In this document: piece after piece, positions 35,481 through 42,968 of the stretch
Numbering within the stretch: position 1 is the first letter of the stretch
Layout: the number at the start of each line of letters is the position of its first letter
Assembly: GCA_963711315.1 (NCBI GenBank)
Contig: CAVQDQ010000005.1
Span: 62,001-126,000, forward strand
Reading direction: 5' to 3'
Length of the DNA stretch: 64,000 nt
DNA from: PALSA-612 sp963711315
GTDB taxonomy: Bacteria; Actinomycetota; Thermoleophilia; Gaiellales; Gaiellaceae
Position numbers and translations under genes: made by a program
Notes under the pieces: generated by a model
Told to the model about the DNA's origin: nothing
Seen by the model: only the letters and a program-made list of their open reading frames with translations
Database searches by the model: none

Positions 35481-36050
35481 GTGAGAATTCTCGTCGCCGA
35501 GGACGAGACGATCATCCGCCTCGATCTCCGCGCGCTGCTCGAGCAGGCCGGCTACGAGGTCTGCGGCGAGGCGCGGGACGGCGTCGAGGCCGTCGAGCTC
35601 GCCCGCGAGCTAGAGCCCGACCTCGCCGTCATGGACGTCAAGATGCCGCGCCTCGACGGCATCGACGCCGCACGTCGCATTCTCGAGGAGCGGCCGATTC
35701 CGATCGTCATGGTGACCGCCTACGGCCAGGACGAAATCGTCTCGCGCGCTGTCGAGGCGGGCGTCTACGGCTACCTCGTGAAGCCCTTCCGCGAACAAGA
35801 CCTCCTGCCGGCGATCAGTACCGCTCGCGCGCGCCATGACGAGCTGCAGGCGTTGCGGGCGGAGGCCGAGTCGCTCTCGGAGGCGCTCGTAGCCCGCAAG
35901 GCCATCGAGCGTGCCAAGGGCGTGCTCATGGCCAAGGAAGGCCTGACGGAGCAGGAGGCATTCGAGCGGCTGCGCCGGGCGAGCCAGATCTCCGGCAGGC
36001 CGCTCAAGGTTGTTGCCGAGGCGTTGATCGCGACGTTCGAATCCAGTTAG
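35481..36050 (+). CDS. ANTAR-domain response regulator (RNA-binding antiterminator)
   Basis: 189 residues, GTG start with AAAGGG upstream. The receiver domain (1-120) has VAEDETIIRLDLRAL, phospho-acceptor Asp in LAVMDVKMPRLDG, VMVTAYGQ, and the conserved Lys in YLVKPF. A coiled coil follows, then the ANTAR domain (about 130-185): ALVARKAIERAKGVLMAKEG and EQEAFERLRRASQISGRPLK. ANTAR regulators dimerise on phosphorylation and stabilise hexaloop hairpins in leader RNAs, often of nitrogen genes, preventing termination. The adjacent HisKA_2 kinase is the usual partner. The glnA leader at 31.9 kb is a candidate target. The stop overlaps the convergent U32-like gene (TTAG). Confidence 0.95.
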   Translation: MRILVAEDETIIRLDLRALLEQAGYEVCGEARDGVEAVELARELEPDLAVMDVKMPRLDGIDAARRILEERPIPIVMVTAYGQDEIVSRAVEAGVYGYLVKPFREQDLLPAISTARARHDELQALRAEAESLSEALVARKAIERAKGVLMAKEGLTEQEAFERLRRASQISGRPLKVVAEALIATFESS

Positions 36051-36982
36051 CCGGCGACGATCGGCACCGCGAGGCCGGCCGCGCCCAGCTCGGACGTCCC
36101 GGCCTCGTAGCCGGAGCGCGCGAGCAGCTCCATGCCCAGCCGCGCCCGGCGCACTCGCTCGCGAGACAGCGCCACCGTAGTCGAGTCGAGATGCGTGCCC
36201 GAGGGATAGACATCAGGCGCATTGCGCAGGCCGAACTTCACGTAGACGGGCGACGCGATGCGGATCAGCTCGGGAATCTCATGGAAGCGCACGAAGCCGC
36301 CGACCGTGTCCGGTGCCTCGACGTACACGTCGAGCGGGCAGTCGACTGCAGCCCTGATGGCAGCGATCTGGGCCAACGAGAGATCCGTCGGGAGGTTGAT
36401 GGTGCTCGCTCCGAGCTGCTCGAGGACGCGCGCCGCCGCCGCGTTCGCCGCCGGCAGCATCACCGAGATCTTCGCCTGCATTTCGCCGGGCAGCCCGCCG
36501 CGCTCGCGCAGCGCCGTGAACGCCGACAAGACGCCTAGGTCTGCGATGAGGACGCTGCGAAAGCCGTGCTCGGCCGCTCGCCTTGCGTCGTCGAGGCACG
36601 CCACGACCTGCTCCTGCCCGTGCGCGGACGCGGCGACGACTCCGCCGGCGGGAGCGCGCGCCATGGCAGAGACTCCCCAGCCGGCGTTCGGCCGCGTGAA
36701 CAGGCTGACTTCCACCGGCGCCTCTGCCCCCAGCCGTGCCATCTCGTCGAGCTCGGCATCCGTGAGCAGGAACACACCGGACCCCTGAGAAACGCGGTGC
36801 ACGCGGACGTCGAGCCGCTCGGCCTCCTCGAGCACCGCCTCCAAGCAGCGTGGCCCTTCCGTGCTCGGGATCTCCACGCGGTACTGCGAGCCGTCGGGGA
36901 ACCGCTTGTCGGAGGACGGGCGCTCGTGCAGGTCGGCCGGGGGGAGCCCGGCTGCTTCGAGGAGCTCCCTCGTCGTCGGCAC
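36047..36982 (-). CDS. U32-peptidase-like TIM-barrel protein
   Basis: 311 residues, GTG start. It shows alternating beta/alpha repeats resembling the U32 'collagenase-like' family, with FRSVLIADLGVLSAFTALRE, KISVMLPAANAAAARVLEQL and CPLDVYVEAPDTVGGFVRFH. The classical U32 signature is not obvious, so peptidase activity is doubtful; several U32-type proteins act in tRNA or cofactor modification instead. TAGAGT (36994-36989) ends six bases before the GTG, suggesting a leaderless mRNA. Convergent with the ANTAR regulator. Function uncertain. Confidence 0.5.
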   Translation of the reverse strand: MPTTRELLEAAGLPPADLHERPSSDKRFPDGSQYRVEIPSTEGPRCLEAVLEEAERLDVRVHRVSQGSGVFLLTDAELDEMARLGAEAPVEVSLFTRPNAGWGVSAMARAPAGGVVAASAHGQEQVVACLDDARRAAEHGFRSVLIADLGVLSAFTALRERGGLPGEMQAKISVMLPAANAAAARVLEQLGASTINLPTDLSLAQIAAIRAAVDCPLDVYVEAPDTVGGFVRFHEIPELIRIASPVYVKFGLRNAPDVYPSGTHLDSTTVALSRERVRRARLGMELLARSGYEAGTSELGAAGLAVPIVAG

Positions 36983-36988
36983 GGGATC

Positions 36989-36994
36989 ACTCTA
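36989..36994 (-). promoter_or_regulatory. -10 box for the U32-like gene
   Basis: Minus strand TAGAGT followed by GATCCC and the GTG start at 36982, the recurrent six-base spacing of this genome. Confidence 0.45.
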
Positions 36995-37027
36995 AAGGGG
37001 GAGCAAGCATCCGCCGATCACAGGGCT

Positions 37028-37900
37028 ATGGCTGTTGCCGTTGCCGTGGGCCTGATGCTGCTCGCCGGAGCGGTGCTGGTCATGTTCCGCGGCCGGCACA
37101 CAGATCGCCGCTCACAGGATCACGAGCTCCTCACCCGAGGTTTCCCGGGAGCGATGCTCATCTTCGATCGGCGCCTGCGCCATTCCGCGGCGCTCGGACG
37201 CGGTGTCGCTGCCATGGGCGTCGACCCCGTGGGCAAGACGCTGCACGAGGCATTCCCGGACGACGTGTGCAAGGTGTTCTCGCCCGCGTACCGCGCCGCC
37301 TTCGACGGTGTCGAGTCCCAGCTGGAGCTGCCGGTCGGCGGCCGCGACTGGCTGATCACGGTGTCGCCGTTGGGGAGCGAGGCCGGCCTGCTCGTCGCCA
37401 CCGACGTCACCGAACGCAAGCGGCGCGAGCGACGGCTGAACGATCTTGCGGCGCGGGATGGTCTGACCGGGGTTTGGAATGCGCGCAGGCTCAACGAGGA
37501 GCTCGACTGGCTGAACCGCAGCGGCGGCGCGGCGGCGCTGCTGGTGCTCGACCTCGACGGCTTCAAGCGCGTGAACGACACGCTCGGACACGTGGCCGGC
37601 GACGAGCTCCTGCGCCGCGTGGCGACGGCGGTGCAGGGCTGTGTGCGCCGCGCCGATCTCGTGGCGCGGACGGGCGGCGATGAGTTCGCGGTGCTACTGG
37701 CAGGGGCAACGCCCGGAGAGGCCGGAGAGGTGGCGGAGAAGATCCGAGGTGCGGTCGCGGCCGTGTGGCCGCTGGGGGCCCGGGGCGGCGTGTCGATCGG
37801 CCTCTCGGCGGCCGGTCGCGGCGCCGGCGACGCGCTCGGCCGCGCGGACCGCGCGATGTACGCGGACAAGCAACGAGCGCCCGAGCGCCTCGCTTCCTAG
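37028..37900 (+). CDS. Membrane-anchored diguanylate cyclase (PAS-like plus GGDEF)
   Basis: Makes cyclic di-GMP from two GTP. It has 290 residues: one N-terminal membrane helix (MAVAVAVGLMLLAGAVLVMF), a PAS-like sensor region (about 35-130, ending VATDVTERKRRERRLNDLAA), and a GGDEF domain (about 132-285). The active motif RTGGDEFAVLL is intact and preceded five residues earlier by RRAD, matching the allosteric I-site RxxD. No EAL domain. Its TAG stop is formed exactly at the edge of a palindromic element (37898-37987), so the natural C-terminus may have been trimmed by insertion. Confidence 0.9.
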   Translation: MAVAVAVGLMLLAGAVLVMFRGRHTDRRSQDHELLTRGFPGAMLIFDRRLRHSAALGRGVAAMGVDPVGKTLHEAFPDDVCKVFSPAYRAAFDGVESQLELPVGGRDWLITVSPLGSEAGLLVATDVTERKRRERRLNDLAARDGLTGVWNARRLNEELDWLNRSGGAAALLVLDLDGFKRVNDTLGHVAGDELLRRVATAVQGCVRRADLVARTGGDEFAVLLAGATPGEAGEVAEKIRGAVAAVWPLGARGGVSIGLSAAGRGAGDALGRADRAMYADKQRAPERLAS

Positions 37901-37987
37901 GAGGGTCTGGCGGAACGGTGCTCGTCGCCGGGGCGCGCCTCCAGCGTGATTCCGGCGGCACAGTCACTGTTTCGCCAGACCCTCTTA
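37898..37987. mobile_element. MITE-like palindromic element, short copy
   Basis: Core 37900-37985 (86 bp) flanked by TA on both sides. Terminal inverted repeats: GGAGGGTCTGGCGGAAC at the left, and on the other strand AGAGGGTCTGGCGAAAC. The interior matches the outer parts of the second copy at 42803 but lacks its central 76 bp. It separates the convergent GGDEF and M20 genes; the left TA completes the TAG stop of one, the right TA the TAA stop of the other. No coding capacity. Confidence 0.8.
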
Positions 37988-39065
37988 CAGCCCCGGGTCT
38001 TCGAGCAGCCGCGCAAGCACGCGTGCGCGCAAGTGGAGCGTGTCGAGCCGCACGTGCTCGTCGTACCCATGTGCCCCTCCGCCCTCGGCGCCGAGCCCGT
38101 CGAGCACCGGCACGCCGTGGGCGGCGATGAGATTCGCGTCAGAGCCCCCGCCCGTCGCCTCCTCGCCGAGCTCGAGCCCGAGTGCGGCAGCGTGCTCCTG
38201 GGCTTTCGCGAAGAGCTTCCTGGAAGCGGGCGTCGGCTCGAGCGGCGGCCTCGTCCAGTGGCCGGAGACGCTGATCGTCGTCCCCGGGACGACCGGTTCG
38301 AGCCCGTGGAGCGTCTGCTCGACAGCCTCCACGTCCGCTGCCCGCGCGACACGAACGTCGAGGTTTGCCTCCGCATTTGCGGCCACGACGTTCTCGGCCG
38401 TCCCGCCGGTGATCGTGCCGACGTTCACGGAAACGCCGCGCTCGTGGTCGGTCAGCGCGTGCAGGCGGATGATCTGGTGCGCGAGTTCCTCGACTGCGCT
38501 GGCTCCGTCCGCGAGGTTCGTGCCGGCGTGGGCAGGACGGCCGTGGACTGCGATGCGGAAACGCCCAAGCCCTTTACGAGATGTCTTCAGGTTTCCCGAC
38601 GCGCTCGGTGGCTCGACGACGAATGCGGCGGCGACTCCGTCGACGACTTCCCGCAACGGATCGCGTGCCGTGCGGCTGCCCTGCTCCTCGTCGGCGGTGA
38701 GGAAGATACGCAGCGGTCGACGGTTGGAGCCTGCTTCGTCGATCGCGACCAACATCAGCACGAGACAGCCCTTCATGTCGTACACGCCCGGACCGCGGGC
38801 GATGATCGCCGTCGGCGACGAACGGCATCGTCGCCAGCGTGCCCTCCGGCCAGACCGTGTCGCAGTGGCCGACGAGGGCGAGCGGCGCCCCGGCGCCGGG
38901 CAGTTCCGCGCATAAGTGACCGCCGTCGAGCAACCTTGCCTCGGCGCCCCGCCGGCTCAGCTCGTCTGCCAGCACCTCGGCCACCTCTGCGACGCCCGGA
39001 GAGCCGGTTGGCGACTCGATCTCGACGAGACGCCGCAGCAAGGAGAGCGCTGCTTCGGCCTCCAC
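37985..39065 (-). CDS. M20 family metallopeptidase (one frameshift)
   Basis: Zinc-dependent amidohydrolase/peptidase of the ArgE/DapE/CPG2 family. Motifs: PLALVGHCDTVWPEGTLATM (first metal His/Asp), GPGVYDMKGCLVLMLVAIDE (bridging Asp), FLTADEEQGSRTA (catalytic Glu-Glu), VEPPSASGNLKTSRKGLGRF, the dimerisation domain, and the final metal His in HGVPVLDGLGAEGGGAHGYD. One base is surplus near 38807; without it the frame reads GDG-IARGPGVYDMKG. The GTG at 39065 directly follows the upstream stop. The pattern is closest to carboxypeptidase G2-like enzymes. Substrate unknown. Its stop codon lies at the edge of the palindromic element. Confidence 0.82.
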
Positions 39066-39066
39066 G

Positions 39067-39705
39067 CTATTGAGGAGGTGCTTCGAGCATGCGTCGGGCT
39101 TCTTCGACGGCCTCGCGGGCATGGGCTATTCGTGCCGGCTCTTCGGGCCTCTTCTCCCGCTCGGTGAGCGCCCGCTCGAACCAGCCGAGCGCAGTCTCGT
39201 ACTCGCCCGCGTCGAAGTGGTCCCAGCCGACGTTGTTGAAGAGCGAGCCGAGCCAGGTCGTGACCTCCGGATCGTCAGAGGACTGCGCCATCTCGATGCC
39301 TCGATCCGCCCAGGCGAGCCGGTCCTGAAGGGTCGGCGCAGCGATCGCCACCATGTGCGCGGCGTCGACGGCGATGAACTCGTGCGGGATGGCGAGCGCG
39401 GTCTCGAACGACGCCTCGAACAGCGGGAGCGCTGCCTCGGAGTCGCCGCCCGAGCGTCGCAGCCGGCCTCGCTCGAGATCGACACGGGCGCGGACGAGCG
39501 GGTCCGACCCGGCCAGCGCGCTCGCCTCGTCGAGCAGCTGGTCGCCGTCCGCAAAACGGTCTTGCAGCCCCTCCACGCGGGCGAGCTGCGTGAGCACCTC
39601 GGCGCGGCCGACGTCGGTCGTCTCCTCGTCGAGCAGCGAGCGGAAACGGGTGCGCGAAGCTTCGAGATCGTCGAAATCCCATACGGGTCGCAGCCGGTCG
39701 CCCAT
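39067..39705 (-). CDS. TPR-like helical repeat protein
   Basis: 212 residues, ATG start. Helix-turn-helix pairs recur with TPR character (LGSLFNNVGWDHFDAGEYET, ALGWFERALTEREK), preceded by two or three weaker repeats. No signal peptide, membrane helix or catalytic motif. Probably a cytosolic protein-interaction scaffold, function unknown. It directly precedes the M20 gene on the minus strand, whose GTG lies at its stop, so the two may be co-transcribed. Confidence 0.65.
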   Translation of the reverse strand: MGDRLRPVWDFDDLEASRTRFRSLLDEETTDVGRAEVLTQLARVEGLQDRFADGDQLLDEASALAGSDPLVRARVDLERGRLRRSGGDSEAALPLFEASFETALAIPHEFIAVDAAHMVAIAAPTLQDRLAWADRGIEMAQSSDDPEVTTWLGSLFNNVGWDHFDAGEYETALGWFERALTEREKRPEEPARIAHAREAVEEARRMLEAPPQ

Positions 39706-39720
39706 GCGGGCCCGACCTTA

Positions 39721-41604
39721 CTACGCCGACGTCTGCTCGAAGAGCTGCTCCCAGCGGGCGATCAGGCCCTCGAGCTCTTCGCGGGCGCGGCGGTAGGCCG
39801 CGGCGGCGTCGACGTTCGCCCAGTCGCCGGCGAGCGCGCGCTCCAGCTCCGCGACCTCGCGCTCCTTCGCCTCGATCTCGGCCTCCAGCTTCACAATCGC
39901 TCGCGGTCGCTTGGCCACGGCCGGCGGTGCCTTCGTGCCCTTCTTGGACGTGTCGGGGGTCTGACTCAGTGTCTGACCCTGGGTCTGACCCCTAGACATG
40001 GCTCTTTCGGACACTAGGCGGGCGTAGTCGGCCCACCCGCCGTCGTATGAGCGCACGGTGCCGTCTTCGATTGCGAGCGTGCGCCGGGCCACAGCGTCGA
40101 GGACGGCGCGGTCGTGGGAGACGAGCAGCACCGTACCGGGGAAGGCCTCGAGCGCTTCCTCCAGTGCCTCCCTGCTCTCGAGGTCGAGGTGGTTCGTCGG
40201 CTCGTCGAGCACGAGGAAGTTCGCCCCCGAGGCGACGAGCAACGCCAGCGAGAGGCGCCGCCGCTCCCCGCCGGAGAGCGCTGTCACGGGCTTCTCGTGC
40301 ACCTCCCAGCCGGAGAAGAGGAAGCGGCCCAGCAGGGACTGCGCCTGCGGTCGCTGGAGGCCCGTCGCCCGCTGCGCGCAGTCGAGCACGCTGCCGCGCT
40401 CGTCGAGCTCCGTTCCCTGCTGCGAGAAGTACGCCGGCAGCACGCCGTAGCCGAGCGGTCTAGCCAGCAGCGCCTCGATCAGGGTCGTCTTCCCCGAACC
40501 GTTTGGGCCGACCAGGCCGACATGCTCGCCACGGTCGATGGCGAACGTCACGTCGTGCAGCAGCGGCCGTTCGCCCGCGGCGACGTCCAACCCTTCCACG
40601 GACACGACTGTTCGACCCGAACGCGGAGGCTTGAGAAAGTCGAAGCCCAGCGACTTGCCACGCGTCGTCAGCGAGTCCAGCTCGGCTGCCGCCCGAGACC
40701 GCTCCTTCTCGACGCGGGCGATCTGGGTCAGCTTGGCTTGAGCCTTCCTTGCCATCTTCGGTGTCGACGCGCGGAAGCGGGCGACGAAGCGCTCCAGGCG
40801 GGCGATGTCTGCCTGGTGGCGCGCGACCGCCTTACCGGCGGCGATCGTCCGCGCTGCCTTCTCACGGCGCCACTCGTGCCACGGCCCTCGGAAGAAGAGC
40901 GATCTGCCGGCCTCCAGCTCGAGCACGGCCGTCGCGACGGCCTCCAGGAACCAGCGGTCGTGGGCGACGAGGATCACGGCAGAGTCGAGCGACGTGAGCG
41001 TTCGCTCGAGCCACTCGAGGCTCTGCACGTCGAGATGGTTCGTCGGCTCGTCGAGCAGCAGGAGGTCGGGATCGCCGGCGAGGGCGCGGCCCAGCGACGC
41101 GCGGGTCAGCTCTCCGCCCGAGAACGTGTCCAGTTGGCGGTCGAAGTCCTCGTCGCGGAAGCCGAGGCCGCGGAGGCCGGAGGCCGCCCGCTCGCGCCAG
41201 TCCCAACCGCCGCCATGCTCGAGGCGAGCCTGCGCGTCGGCGTAGCGCCTCAGCGTGGCCGGATCGTGGCTGCCGGCCGCCATCGCCGCCTCGAGCGCGC
41301 GTAGCTCGTCCTCCAGTGAAACCAGGTCGGCCGCTCCCGAGAGCGCGTACTCGCGCAGCGTCAGTCCCCGCTGCAACGGCGGGCGCTGGTCGTGCAGCGC
41401 CATACGTGTGCCCTTCGCGAAGGCGACCTCGCCCCCGGAGATGCTCGTCTCACCCGTGATCATGCGCAGCAGCGTCGTCTTGCCGGCGCCGTTGGGGCCG
41501 GAAAGCGCGACGACGTCGCCGCGCTCGACGCTGAACGAGACGCCGTCGAACAGCGGCGTGCCCGAGAGCTCTTTGCGTAGGCTTGATGCGATGACGACTG
41601 CCAT
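39721..41604 (-). CDS. ABC-F family ATPase
   Basis: Soluble tandem-ATPase of the ribosome-associated ABC-F family (translation factors; some give antibiotic target protection). It has 627 residues. NBD1: ALSGPNGAGKTTLLRMITGE, TFSGGELTRASLGRAL, LLLDEPTNHLD. A linker with an arm-like insertion rich in Arg/Lys follows (about 240-300). NBD2: GLVGPNGSGKTTL, ALSGGERRRLSLALLVASG, LVLDEPTNHLD. A C-terminal coiled coil is preceded by a repeat-derived stretch RGQTQGQTLSQTPDTSKK. I chose ATG 41604 (MAVVIASSLRKELSG). Divergent from the FAD oxidoreductase. Resistance versus housekeeping function cannot be decided. Confidence 0.93.
   Translation of the reverse strand: MAVVIASSLRKELSGTPLFDGVSFSVERGDVVALSGPNGAGKTTLLRMITGETSISGGEVAFAKGTRMALHDQRPPLQRGLTLREYALSGAADLVSLEDELRALEAAMAAGSHDPATLRRYADAQARLEHGGGWDWRERAASGLRGLGFRDEDFDRQLDTFSGGELTRASLGRALAGDPDLLLLDEPTNHLDVQSLEWLERTLTSLDSAVILVAHDRWFLEAVATAVLELEAGRSLFFRGPWHEWRREKAARTIAAGKAVARHQADIARLERFVARFRASTPKMARKAQAKLTQIARVEKERSRAAAELDSLTTRGKSLGFDFLKPPRSGRTVVSVEGLDVAAGERPLLHDVTFAIDRGEHVGLVGPNGSGKTTLIEALLARPLGYGVLPAYFSQQGTELDERGSVLDCAQRATGLQRPQAQSLLGRFLFSGWEVHEKPVTALSGGERRRLSLALLVASGANFLVLDEPTNHLDLESREALEEALEAFPGTVLLVSHDRAVLDAVARRTLAIEDGTVRSYDGGWADYARLVSERAMSRGQTQGQTLSQTPDTSKKGTKAPPAVAKRPRAIVKLEAEIEAKEREVAELERALAGDWANVDAAAAYRRAREELEGLIARWEQLFEQTSA
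39951..39995 (-). repeat. GTCAGAC repeat embedded in the ABC-F coding frame
   Basis: On the minus strand GTCAGAC occurs at 39989-39983, 39977-39971 and 39965-39959, exactly 12 bases apart, flanked by AGGGG and CCCCCGACAC. It resembles REP-type GGGGTCAGACCCC elements. Because the period is four codons the frame stays open and yields GQTQ-GQTL-SQTP. Confidence 0.75.
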
Positions 41605-41631
41605 TGCGGAACACAGGGTAGAGCGGTAGGA

Positions 41632-42805
41632 GTGAGCGCAGGCATCGTCATCGTCGGCGGCGGGCTGGCGGGGGCCAAGGTCGTCTCGAGCTACCGCGAG
41701 GCCGGCGGCGAGGAGCCGCTGCGGATGCTGACCGCCGACTCGTCGGTCCCGTATCACCGACCGCCGCTCTCGAAGCGCTATCTCCGCGGCGAGATCGGCG
41801 TCGAAGGCACGCTCGTCGAGCCTCCCGGCTTCTACGACGAGCACGATTGCCGCTGCGACCTGCAGACGTCCGTTGTCGCCATCCACGACGGCGAGGTGGA
41901 GCTGGCCTCGGGGGAGCGGGTGCCGTACGAGCGGCTCGTGATCGCGAGCGGCGCTTCACCGCGCCCCCTCGAAGTCCCTGGTGCCGACCGGGCAGGCGTG
42001 TTCACGCTGCGGACGCTCGCCAACTCGACGGCTATTCGTGAGCGCGCCGCCGAGTCCCGCCGCGCCTTCGTCGTCGGCTCGAACTTCATCGGCCTCGAGA
42101 CGGCGGCATCGCTCACGCAGCTCGGCCTCCAGGTGACGCTCTGCGACCGCGGCCACCAACTCTTCCGCGCGCTCGAGACACCTGCCTACTCGCAGTACCT
42201 CAAGGAGCTGTACGACGAGAAGGGCGTTGAAGCTGCTCTTCGACGACGAGGTCGCGGAGATACTCGGCGATGGGCAAATCAACTCCGTGGTCACCAAGGG
42301 CGGCGAGGAGCGCGACGCCGACCTCCTCATCGCCGGCATCGGGGTCGCCGCGAATACGAGCCTCGCTGAGGGTGCAGGCCTCGACGTGGACGACGGCGTG
42401 CTCGTCAACGTGCGCTTCGAGACGTCGCGCCCGGGCGTGTACGCGGTCGGCGACGTCGCGCGCTTCCACGACCCGATCTTCAAGCGCCGGCGGCGCATCG
42501 AGCACTGGTCGAATGCGAACTATCAAGGCACCGAGTTGGGGAAAGTCCTCGCGGGAGTCGGCGACGGCTACGACACGGTGTCGAGCTTCTTCTCGGAGAT
42601 CTTCGGCGCAAGCATCCGCTTCTTCGGCGACTCGACCGGGCACGACGACGTCGTCCAGCACGGCGACTTTCGTGACGGAAGCGCGGTCTGCCTGCACACC
42701 GCCGAAGGGAGCATCGTCGCAGCGTTGACGATGGGGCAGGAGGACGATGTCAATGACCGGATCAAGGAATTGATCCGTGACCACGCCTCCGTGGAGGACT
42801 TCTAG
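41632..42805 (+). CDS. FAD-dependent NAD(P)H oxidoreductase, ferredoxin-reductase type (one frameshift)
   Basis: Flavoprotein of the rhodocoxin/putidaredoxin reductase class. FAD Rossmann motif IVIVGGGLAGAKVVSSYREA, PYHRPPLSKRYLRGE, the NAD-binding motif AFVVGSNFIGLETAASLTQL, and the second FAD motif PGVYAVGDVARF. One surplus base near 42230 shifts the frame after DEKGVE; removing it continues LLFDDEVAEILGDGQINSVV. The C-terminal reductase domain then runs to TAG 42803-42805, which coincides with the edge of the palindromic element. Start GTG 41632. No ferredoxin or P450 gene is adjacent, so the electron partner is unknown. Confidence 0.82.
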
Positions 42806-42968
42806 GAGGGTCTGGTGGAACGGTGCTCGTCGCCGGGGCGCGCTGGAGGTTGTGATGCAAGGACGCAGGGAGCCCGCGTACTAACGGTACGTGGGCGACT
42901 GAGGACGCCGCAGCGCGGCCTCCAGCGTGATTCCGGCGGCACAGTCACTGTTTCGCCAGACCCTCCTA
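42803..42968. mobile_element. MITE-like palindromic element, long copy
   Basis: Core 42805-42966 (162 bp) between TA dinucleotides. Ends: GGAGGGTCTGGTGGAACGGT and, on the opposite strand, GGAGGGTCTGGCGAAACAGT. The inner part is itself an imperfect palindrome (GCTGGAGG with CCTCCAGC; GTAC-TAACG-GTAC near the centre). It separates the convergent oxidoreductase and transketolase genes; both TAG stops use the flanking TA. Removing the element with one TA would leave CTAA, on which both genes would still stop. Confidence 0.82.

Noticed and set aside
39951..39995. Possible CRISPR or tandem-repeat array
   Set aside because: Only three 7-bp units, no spacers, located inside a coding frame, no cas genes anywhere.
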